Positions 25,205 to 32,166 of a DNA stretch of 32,166 nucleotides are shown here, piece by piece. Origin of the DNA: Bartonella gabonensis (GTDB lineage Bacteria; Pseudomonadota; Alphaproteobacteria; Rhizobiales; Rhizobiaceae); assembly GCF_903679515.1 (NCBI RefSeq), contig NZ_CAHOYM010000001.1, positions 24,027-56,192 on the forward strand. Reading direction: 5' to 3'. The notes under the pieces are model-generated. The model saw only the letters and a list, made by a program, of their open reading frames with translations. It made no database searches and was not told the origin of the DNA. A program made the position numbers and the translations under genes. Each line of letters begins with the position of its first letter. The first letter of the stretch is position 1.

Positions 25205-26709
25205 TTCAATTTTATGCCATAAGTAATTATTGTTTTGTCATATTCTTTTCAGGGTATGGGATGCGTAAATAGAGCTTAGAGAATAGGGCTTTGCAAGATG
25301 ACTCTATAAAGAGCATGCTCTGCAAGATATTTCTAATATTTTTTAAGTTCTAATAACGCCTCTCGGGATAAACCATCTGAAAACATCATAAATACAACAA
25401 CAATTTCAGTTGCGATAGCTTAGAAGATTTACTATAAAATTCTTTCGATAAACATCAGCTTTTTTTCTAAAAAGCGTTGTTTATCTTCTGATCGATCCTC
25501 TATTTTTTTGATTCTTTCTTCTCTATTGACGCACACCTGTTGTCAAAATAGTTAGATATAACAACAGTCTCTTCGGTACGTAAAATACTTGGTTTTTAGA
25601 GCGGTACTTTAAGTTTACCAATAACAGATTATCATGAAATATTCAAAAAAAGTAAAAAACACGATAAAAACAAGTTTTTTATTCGATTAACACATTGATT
25701 TATAACTATATTTATTACATGTTAAATGAAAAATCTAAATATTGTAAAGTTCTCTCATTTCAAACCTCTTCTATGTTAATCAATCAAAACCATCTCTCTT
25801 GCACGTCACAAGAAGGATTGACATGTGGATAAAAATTGTACAAGAAAACACGAAAATATCTATAACGATCTCAAAAGCTAAGCTCTATCGCAACATCGGC
25901 GGCTAAAAAATGGAACCATCCTGTTCCTTCATAAGCATAAAAATGATGATGCTCAATAGATTTAGCGCTATACTATTCACGAACATCAGCGTGAAATGGG
26001 CTTTTAAGGGCTGTTTCTTTAAAACAAGCGTATAATATGCAATACAATGGCGCTCTATTCTTGGCAGAGATCTTCCTATTGAAACAATAATCACCTTAAA
26101 TTGTATGCGTTTAGAACATCAGATCTTATCGCGAATATTTTAGTGTAATCGTTATTCAAGACTAAAATAGCTCTCACATGACATACAAACTATAAAGAAA
26201 GAAATGAAATATAAACGCAAAATCTAAAAACTTAACTCTAAGATCCAATTCATCTTCATTCATAATTCAAATAGCATATATACAAGATAACCTATAAATA
26301 CAGAGCATACATTCTTAAACCTATAAAAATAAGAAATCTATAGCCCTACTCTGAAAAACAGTGATAACCACATTAAATCAGATTAGCAACAATTGTATTG
26401 CATTAAAAAAACAATATCTTATCTGGTTCGTACATACACAGCATCTTTTTATACAAGAAAATACACTTCATCTTTCAAGGGAAGTGGTCTCTAAACCTCA
26501 TCATAAACAGACGCTATTTTTATTCTTCAATATTCCATAAAACACTTCTAAACGGAATCTATCATGCCTTAAAAATTAATCTTACCAAAAATCATAGAGA
26601 AAAACGTAATAATATTATTCATAAAAAATTTAAAGTAGGCATTTTTTTGAAATTTTACCGGCGTTAGCTGCAATGAACTTCATCTAAGAAATAGCACATT
26701 CATTTTTAG
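25205..26709. other. Long gene-free region between tRNA-Val and the integrase remnant
   Basis: About 1.5 kb, AT-rich, with many stops in all frames. It holds an exact DnaA-box word, TGTGGATAA, at 25824-25832. The only longer frame (minus 25903-26094) shows no family. Near 26650-26690 one frame reads FTGVSCNELHLR, which could be the decayed core of the integrase (YTG.R..EL.LR), but that is weak. The best description is degraded accessory DNA. Confidence 0.45.
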
Positions 26710-26904
26710 AAAAATGGAAAGAAGCGCGTAAAAGAAAGTTTTGGCAATTTGTTTTCTAAAGCATGAAATGCAGTATGTATTTAAAAATCAGTAACATATA
26801 ATAAGCAAATGCGAAGAGCTACCGTATCACAATTTAAAACACTTTCTGGCTGGACAGAAAACAGCATGGCATCACTTTATACTCAAACAGCTAATAAAAA
26901 ATAG
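26710..26904 (+). pseudogene. Remnant of a tyrosine recombinase/integrase (C-terminal catalytic part)
   Basis: A single plus-strand frame reads KNGKKRVKESFGNLFSKA, stop, NAVCI, stop, then MRRATVSQFKTLSGWTENSM and ASLYTQTANKK, stop. SFGNLFSKA corresponds to the SFGNWFR.A segment before the HxLR motif of phage-type integrases. ATVSQFKTLSGW...YTQTA corresponds to the GATv.qI.a.tGH/W...Y block with the nucleophilic tyrosine. The HxLR core is lost and stops interrupt the frame. It sits 111 bases beyond the 3' end of tRNA-Arg, the usual integration position for such elements. Confidence 0.6.
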
Positions 26905-27015
26905 CAATAGCATCAATAAAAAACATGAAAAAGACCAGAGTATACAGAAAATAAATTAATAGAATAAAAGGGAAACCTCCGAACTTTTTTATCTATTAAT
27001 TAATTTTCTTAAATA

Positions 27016-27092
<77 letters not shown>

Positions 27093-27138
27093 TAACACCC
27101 AACTGATTATTTTCTCAATTCAAAATAGCATCTTTAAC

Positions 27139-27444
27139 TTAATGTGTCCAAGATTGCTGCCGATCACTGCGAAAATTATCAGCATAAGAAACAGCACGTC
27201 GAATCGACATATGCGTCTTTTCTACACGATAAGGGATAGCATTCTTGCGTGCAAAAGCAATAGCTTCTTCCTTTCTATTAAATCGGATTCTTACCTGACT
27301 ATTCATATCAGATGATGCCGTGTACCCCATAAGAGGCTCTAGCATTTTTGCTTTTATCGGCTCATATTGTAGAATCCAAAAGCCAGTATTGCCCTTACCT
27401 GACTGCATAGCTGTTTTAGCAGGACTATAAATACGTGCGATCAT
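27139..27444 (-). CDS. NADH dehydrogenase accessory subunit, NDUFS4 (18 kDa) family
   Basis: The 101-residue product belongs to the family of the mitochondrial complex I NDUFS4 subunit, found in alphaproteobacteria. Signatures are MIARIYSPAKTAMQSGKGNT at the start, then WILQYEP, LMGYTASSDMNSQVRIRF, and EEAIAFARKNAIPYRV. It probably associates with the peripheral arm of NADH:quinone oxidoreductase on the inner membrane. The ATG at 27444 follows AAGGGA by six bases; the frame is open to a TTG at 27468, which is less likely. It lies between two tRNA genes, all three on the minus strand. Confidence 0.9.
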   Translation of the reverse strand: MIARIYSPAKTAMQSGKGNTGFWILQYEPIKAKMLEPLMGYTASSDMNSQVRIRFNRKEEAIAFARKNAIPYRVEKTHMSIRRAVSYADNFRSDRQQSWTH

Positions 27445-27533
27445 GCCTTTTCCCTTCAAATTATACAATGCTTGAATGATCGTTTTTCACCACACGTACC
27501 CAACTGGGTCATTCTCATACACCTTATCAAATA

Positions 27534-27610
27534 TGGTCGGAGCGATAGGATTCGAACCTACGACCCCCTGATCCCAAATCAGGTGCGCTACCAGGCTGCG
27601 CTACGCTCCG
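27534..27610 (-). tRNA. tRNA-Pro (anticodon TGG)
   Basis: A 77-nt cloverleaf on the minus strand. The acceptor CGGAGCG pairs with CGCTCCG. The anticodon stem CCTGA/TCAGG encloses TTTGGGA, giving TGG (codons CCA and others by wobble). The T arm is GTAGGTTCGAATCCTAT, and CCA is encoded. Its acceptor and D arm are the same as in the tRNA-Pro(GGG) at 21897-21973. Confidence 0.97.
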
Positions 27611-28114
27611 GCATTTAATATTTTAATACACAACATCTCCTAAAATTTTCACAACAGAAGTGCAAGAGAAAAACACATTTTTTTTCAATTTTGTTGCATT
27701 TCTTTACAAAAAAACGTTTTTAAATTTTTTCTCCCCAACAACATATTTATTGACGAAAATAGAAAATAGCATCCGTACAAACATCTAGTTGATATAAAAC
27801 CTCTTTATAAAGATTCCATAATTTTATCTTGCTTTAAGTAAACTCCAACTGTACCAGAATGCATTATTTAAATGTTACAAAACTTTTCCAAAAGGAATAT
27901 AATATCACTACTGTACTCATATAAATCCAGCTGTATTCAGTTTTTTTCCTCTCTTTTTCTATTCTCCCAAGGACGAAAAAAATACGCATCCAATCAAATC
28001 TCAAAGCCATTTAAATGAAACACATAAAAAAGTAGAAAATTTAAACGACTTGTTTTTCCTTATATTCAAACAACAATCAAAAGAGAGAATATGTAAAGCC
28101 ATGATAAGAAGTGT
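27611..28114. other. Gene-free region downstream of hdaA
   Basis: About 500 bases, AT-rich, with no frame, RNA gene or clear terminator that I can support. In related Rhizobiales I recall ppk (polyphosphate kinase) following hdaA; no trace of it is visible here. The tRNA-Pro(TGG) promoter is expected at its left end. Confidence 0.45.
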
Positions 28115-28804
28115 TTACGTTTTGTTGCTATTCAAAACTTTAGCAATAACCGCACGCGTTATTTTGCTTTTTCTTTGTAACGCCAACTGATCAATAGAAT
28201 CAATAACACGATTCAATGAAAATAAAGAACGTTCACAACGGCTGATAAGATAATAAACCATATCTGGATGCACAATCAGCTGCCTATCAGAAAAAAGCTT
28301 AAAGGCAACAGCTGTTAACAATGCATCATCAGGCTGATTAATTTCAACGAACATCACTGAATTAAGACGACTTTTTAAATCATTTAACTTTAAATTCCAA
28401 GCGGAAGGCAGTGTCCGTGCCGTCATCAATAAAGTGGCTTTTCGTGCATCAACATTTGCCTGCTTAACACTGTTAATTAAATGAAAAAGTTCTGTCTCAT
28501 TAATTTCCTCTGCATCAATATCCTCTATTAAAAATGATCTGCCTAAAGAAGCCATAGAAACAACCTGATCAATTTTATTGTGCGATATCCTGAATGCATT
28601 TGCTTTTTGCAGCCATATACTTGAAAAGTGCGTTTTTCCAGATCCTTCTTTTCCAACCAAAACGGCAATAGGTAAACTCCAATTTGGCCAGTGATCAATA
28701 AGCTGAAAAGCCATACGATTGCTATCCGTCACGACTAAATCATCAAATTGAAAAATCGGTTCATAAGGGAAATTTAAAGATAGTTGCGTTTCTCTCCCAT
28801 TCAT
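28115..28804 (-). CDS. hdaA: HdaA, DnaA-inactivating replication regulator (Hda family)
   Basis: Hda-type proteins bind the sliding clamp and stimulate ATP hydrolysis by DnaA to prevent over-initiation. The 229-residue product is an AAA+ domain related to DnaA without the DNA-binding domain. It has an N-terminal clamp-binding hexamer QLSLNF (7-12), Walker A GKEGSGKTH (51-59), a Walker B-like FLIEDIDA (91-98), and a DLKSRL segment with the arginine expected near the nucleotide. Its ATG overlaps the TGA of the upstream permease gene by four bases (ATGA), so the two are translationally coupled. The same pair is common in alphaproteobacteria. Confidence 0.9.
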   Translation of the reverse strand: MNGRETQLSLNFPYEPIFQFDDLVVTDSNRMAFQLIDHWPNWSLPIAVLVGKEGSGKTHFSSIWLQKANAFRISHNKIDQVVSMASLGRSFLIEDIDAEEINETELFHLINSVKQANVDARKATLLMTARTLPSAWNLKLNDLKSRLNSVMFVEINQPDDALLTAVAFKLFSDRQLIVHPDMVYYLISRCERSLFSLNRVIDSIDQLALQRKSKITRAVIAKVLNSNKT

Positions 28805-30012
28805 TTGAGCGGCTCCGGCTTTCCACTTCGCGAATACATCTGAGAACTAAGATAAGTATGAAGAGCAAAACGAACTAAAACGCCCACAGCCGCCGCTGCA
28901 GGAACAGCAACAAGCATACCAGTAAAACCAAAGAGTGAAGAAAAAGCAAAAAGTGAAAACATCAACCACACGGGATGTAATCCCACTGATGAACCAACAA
29001 GTTTTGGTTGAAGAATATACCCCTCAATAAATTGACCAATTAAAAAAAGTGCTATCACAATGATGATTCCCTCCCAATTATTGGGATAAAACTGGGCCCA
29101 TGCAATGCCAACAGAAAGGACAAAACCACTCATTGTTCCAATATAAGGAATAAAGCTAATAAGGCCAATAAACATACCAATCAAAAGACCAAAATTGAGT
29201 CCTGCAATCGTTAAACCAATAGCATAATAGCCACCCAACATGAGACAAACAGTTCCTTGTCCACGAACAAAGCCTGCAATAGCTCTATCCATTTCATGAA
29301 AAATACTCCGAACGGTTTCAAGATGATCACGAGGTATTAACGAATCAATGGCTGTCACCATACGTGGCCAATCTAATAACATATAAAATGCCACCACAGG
29401 CGCCACAACAAATAGGCTAACAATATTAACGATAGACTTTCCTGATTTTAAAAGTGAATTCAAAAGAGATGTAATAAAATCAGAACCTTCTCCCAAAAGT
29501 CCTTTAATATTACTCCGTAATTCATTTGGATCACTTCCAAAATAACGCCTTATCCAATCAAAATCATGCTCCACAAAAAAAGTTTGAATACGATTAATAT
29601 AAACAGGTAAGCCATCACTCACAAATTGCTGTATTTGCCAACTAATAATAGGAATCAGAATAACTAAAGCAGCAACAAAGATAATAACAATAAATAAGGT
29701 AATGAGAACAGTACCAAAAACACGGCGAATACCAAACTTTTCAAGGAGTTGAACAATAGGATTAAGAAAATAAGCCAACACAATCCCTGCCACAAAAGGA
29801 AGCAAAATTGATCCAAAAACAAACATAAAAAGAATGAAAAAAATCAGCGTCCCAAGCCAAAAAAAGACTTGTCTTTTCATATTATTCGGTAATGGTAATT
29901 GTGTATATGCTGGTATATAAGTCTTATAACGGTCACGGGATGTATTCTCACTCATTTTCTTTTTCATAAGTTTCCAAGAAGACTGTCCACGATTATCTGA
30001 TATCTTGCTCAT
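28801..30012 (-). CDS. AI-2E family transporter / PerM-type permease
   Basis: The 403-residue polytopic membrane protein belongs to the AI-2E (PerM/YdiK, DUF20) family. It has a cytoplasmic N-terminus, helices near 50-70 and 75-95 (FGSILLPFVAGIVLAYFLNP), an amphipathic region, and a C-terminal half with GLNFGLLIGMFIGLISFIPYIGT and GYILQPKLVGSSVGLHPVW, the family hallmarks. The transported substrate is not established for this subgroup. The ATG at 30012 has an AGGA site seven bases upstream. It overlaps hdaA at its end and diverges from purM, the usual alphaproteobacterial arrangement. Confidence 0.88.
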   Translation of the reverse strand: MSKISDNRGQSSWKLMKKKMSENTSRDRYKTYIPAYTQLPLPNNMKRQVFFWLGTLIFFILFMFVFGSILLPFVAGIVLAYFLNPIVQLLEKFGIRRVFGTVLITLFIVIIFVAALVILIPIISWQIQQFVSDGLPVYINRIQTFFVEHDFDWIRRYFGSDPNELRSNIKGLLGEGSDFITSLLNSLLKSGKSIVNIVSLFVVAPVVAFYMLLDWPRMVTAIDSLIPRDHLETVRSIFHEMDRAIAGFVRGQGTVCLMLGGYYAIGLTIAGLNFGLLIGMFIGLISFIPYIGTMSGFVLSVGIAWAQFYPNNWEGIIIVIALFLIGQFIEGYILQPKLVGSSVGLHPVWLMFSLFAFSSLFGFTGMLVAVPAAAAVGVLVRFALHTYLSSQMYSRSGKPEPLK

Positions 30013-30169
30013 AAAATATCCTAAAAAAAATCTTCACAAAATTATAAACATCTTCAAAATAAGGTACAAGCAAAGTTGCTTATTTTCTTATCAATATCTC
30101 TTGCAGAGAAAACTCTATCATGGCATTGCATAACATCAAAACCTGATTTTCCACTAAAGGAAGGCTCCA

Positions 30170-31279
30170 ATGAGCAATCAAGATCTTACAAATAATAAAT
30201 CCAACACTGGGGATAAATCCAAGGCTGGTCTTACCTATGCAAAATCCGGTGTAAACATCGATATGGGTAATGCTATGGTAGAAAAAATTAAACCTTTTAT
30301 ACGCGCGACAAAACGAGCCGGAGCAGACGCAGAAATTGGCGGTTTTGGTGGCCTTTTTGATTTAAAAGCAGCGGGCTTTATAGATCCTATCTTAGTCGCA
30401 GCTAATGATGGTGTGGGAACGAAATTAAAAATCGCCATTGAAGTAGGTCACCATAACACTGTAGGCATTGATCTGGTCGCTATGTGTGTCAATGATTTAC
30501 TTGTACAAGGGGCAGAACCTCTCTTTTTTCTGGATTATTTTGCAACTGGAAAGCTTGATCCTGAACAAGGTGCTGCAATTGTTTCTGGTATTGCAGAAGG
30601 ATGTAAACAAGCCGGAGCTGCTCTTATTGGGGGAGAAACGGCAGAAATGCCAGGAATGTATGCAGAAGGAGATTACGATTTAGCAGGTTTTGCTGTAGGA
30701 GCATGTGAACGCAGCATGCTGCTCCCTTCAAAAGACCTGACAGAAGGCGATATTATCTTAGGTCTAAGCGCCTCTGGAATTCATTCCAACGGCTTTTCGC
30801 TTGTTCGACGAATCATCCAGCAAAGCCATCTCAAATGGAATGACCCTGCCCCTTTTTCCCCAAAAAACAGCCTTGGTACAGCACTCCTGACACCAACACG
30901 CATTTATGTGAAATCGCTTCTTCCTATCATGCGAAAATACGAAGGAATTAAGGCTCTAGCGCATATTACAGGTGGAAGCTTTCCTGAAAATATTCCACGT
31001 GTCATTCCTTCTTCTCTCTGTGCTGAAATTAATCTTTCTACCATCAATGTTCCCTCCGTCTTTTCATGGATTGCCAAACAAGGCAAAATAGAAGAAACAG
31101 AAATGTTGCGAACATTCAATTGTGGTATTGGCATGATCATTATCGCAACACAGCAAGCAGCGGAAACAATTACGCAAGCTTTTGAAAAAAATGGAGAGAC
31201 TGTGACTCCCCTTGGCATTTTAATAAAACGCCAAGATCAAAATAAAGGAATACTTTATAAAGGAGAGCTGCATTTATGA
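30170..31279 (+). CDS. purM: Phosphoribosylformylglycinamidine cyclo-ligase (AIR synthetase)
   Basis: PurM makes aminoimidazole ribonucleotide from FGAM with ATP in purine synthesis. The 369-residue product starts [20 protein letters not shown] after a short polar extension. It shows [23 protein letters not shown] (ATP/metal loop), [31 protein letters not shown] and [16 protein letters not shown], all canonical. ATG 30170 has a strong AAAGGAAGG site. It overlaps purN by four bases (ATGA), so the two are translationally coupled. Confidence 0.97.
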   Translation: MSNQDLTNNKSNTGDKSKAGLTYAKSGVNIDMGNAMVEKIKPFIRATKRAGADAEIGGFGGLFDLKAAGFIDPILVAANDGVGTKLKIAIEVGHHNTVGIDLVAMCVNDLLVQGAEPLFFLDYFATGKLDPEQGAAIVSGIAEGCKQAGAALIGGETAEMPGMYAEGDYDLAGFAVGACERSMLLPSKDLTEGDIILGLSASGIHSNGFSLVRRIIQQSHLKWNDPAPFSPKNSLGTALLTPTRIYVKSLLPIMRKYEGIKALAHITGGSFPENIPRVIPSSLCAEINLSTINVPSVFSWIAKQGKIEETEMLRTFNCGIGMIIIATQQAAETITQAFEKNGETVTPLGILIKRQDQNKGILYKGELHL

Positions 31280-31887
31280 AAAAACAAATCGTCATTTTCA
31301 TTTCTGGTAACGGATCCAATATGGTCGCCCTTGCTCAAGCAAGCCAGCAAAAAGAATATCCTGCTGAAATCGTCGCAGTTATTTGCGATAATCCACGTGC
31401 AAACGGTATTGAAAAGGCACAAAATCATAACTTACCTATTCATGTTGTTGATCGCAAAATCTACAAAACGAAAGAAGAGCATGAAGAGAATATTTTCACG
31501 ATTTTAGATCAATATAAACCGGATTTGATCTGCTTTGCGGGGTATATGCGCCTTATCTCATCGCGTTTCGTAAAACTTTATGAGGAACGAATTTTAAACA
31601 TTCATCCTTCTCTTTTACCTTCATTTAAAGGCTTAAACACGCATGAAAGAGTTTTACAAGCAGGCGTAAAAATCACAGGTTGCACTGTTCATCTTGTTAC
31701 AGAAGACATGGATGCTGGAAAAATCCTTGCCCAAGCAGCCGTTCCGGTTTATCCTGATGATACCCCTGAGCGCTTAGCACAAAGAGTTCTTAAAGCAGAA
31801 CATAAACTCTACCCCGAAGCCTTAAAAGCATTTATTGAAGGAAAGAGTAAAATAGTCGATATGCAACAGCAACTCTTATCCTTTTGA
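31276..31887 (+). CDS. purN: Phosphoribosylglycinamide formyltransferase
   Basis: PurN transfers the formyl group of 10-formyl-THF to GAR in purine synthesis. The 203-residue product has the phosphate-binding [13 protein letters not shown] near the N-terminus, the folate/catalytic block [12 protein letters not shown], and the catalytic residues in [17 protein letters not shown] (Asn and His) and [13 protein letters not shown] (Asp). The start codon overlaps the purM stop codon. The length and motifs are normal for the family. A cytosolic partner of PurM in the same pathway. Confidence 0.97.
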   Translation: MKKQIVIFISGNGSNMVALAQASQQKEYPAEIVAVICDNPRANGIEKAQNHNLPIHVVDRKIYKTKEEHEENIFTILDQYKPDLICFAGYMRLISSRFVKLYEERILNIHPSLLPSFKGLNTHERVLQAGVKITGCTVHLVTEDMDAGKILAQAAVPVYPDDTPERLAQRVLKAEHKLYPEALKAFIEGKSKIVDMQQQLLSF

Positions 31888-31975
31888 AGATATCTAGCAA
31901 TCTATAGTACTTTTCAACGTTGTAGATATAGTTTGTCTTTAGATAACAATGATTAAAAACTCTAATGGTGACGCA

Positions 31976-32004
31976 GTAAAGTTTGTTTTTTCATAAACTT
32001 TTAC
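31976..32004 (+). terminator. Weak hairpin after purN
   Basis: GTAAAGTTT (31976-31984) and AAACTTTTAC (31995-32004) can pair over nine bases with one bulged base, about 90 bases beyond the purN stop codon. The stem is AT-rich and no T run follows directly. The rest of 31888-32166 holds nothing else I can support. Confidence 0.25.
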
Positions 32005-32166
32005 GTAAAATGTGCAAATTTTTTTAAATTTTATTTAAATTTTCAAATTGTTCTTCTTTATTGAGTTTTTTGGGCTTTACCACGAGTTCTATTGATTAAA
32101 ATACTCTCGCATTTCCCCTAAAAAATCTTAAAACACGCAATTTTTCTATTGAATCAATTTTTACGT

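Noticed and set aside
25903..26094. 63-codon minus-strand frame in the gap after tRNA-Val
   Set aside because: No ribosome site, no recognised motif, and it lies in a region with stops in every other frame.

Overview
The window looks like a chromosomal segment of an AT-rich, genome-reduced alphaproteobacterium of the Rhizobiales, most probably a Bartonella species. The grounds are an acpXL/lpxXL cluster for very-long-chain lipid A acylation, a giant growth-pole-ring-like coiled-coil protein, CpdR, HdaA, an NDUFS4-type complex I subunit, a ROSE-like thermosensor on a small heat-shock gene, and long gene-free AT-rich stretches holding decayed genes. The genus call is inference from protein resemblance and gene order; no database search was possible.

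Layout. 1-6.4 kb: 5' end of glyA (minus strand), argC (plus), then on the minus strand heme A synthase, a polysaccharide co-polymerase/tyrosine-kinase-like membrane protein with a degraded ATP site, and hfq-hflX. 7.1-11.6 kb: one 1519-residue membrane-anchored coiled-coil protein. 11.7-12.7 kb: non-coding DNA with a decayed short-chain-dehydrogenase-like tail. 12.7-15.0 kb: malic enzyme fused to a phosphotransacetylase-like domain. 15.2-20.9 kb: plus-strand cluster acpXL - KAS-like pseudo-subunit - active KAS - MDR dehydrogenase - lpxXL - mazG. 20.9-25.2 kb: sufA-type gene, tRNA-Pro(GGG), hsp20 with its thermosensor leader, a hydrolase-fold protein without its catalytic triad, cpdR and tRNA-Val(GAC). 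25.2-27.0 kb: gene-free DNA with the remnant of a tyrosine integrase next to tRNA-Arg(TCT). 27.1-32.2 kb: NDUFS4-like gene, tRNA-Pro(TGG), perM-hdaA (minus strand, 4-base overlap) diverging from purM-purN (plus strand, 4-base overlap).

How the genes work together. The acpXL cluster should build and attach the long hydroxylated acyl chain of lipid A: AcpXL carries the chain, a KAS pair extends it, the dehydrogenase probably performs a redox step, and LpxXL transfers it. hfq-hflX is a post-transcriptional regulation/ribosome GTPase pair. cpdR and hdaA belong to cell-cycle and replication control, and the giant coiled-coil protein is a candidate for polar growth. purM-purN supply purines.

The observations most worth following are the ROSE-like RNA thermometer with a matching heat-shock-like promoter, the KAS/pseudo-KAS pair resembling a ketosynthase/chain-length-factor heterodimer, the missing fabZ in that cluster, and two apparent pseudoenzymes (the ExoP/Wzc-like protein and the alpha/beta hydrolase). 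I found no CRISPR array, intact insertion sequence or rRNA gene.
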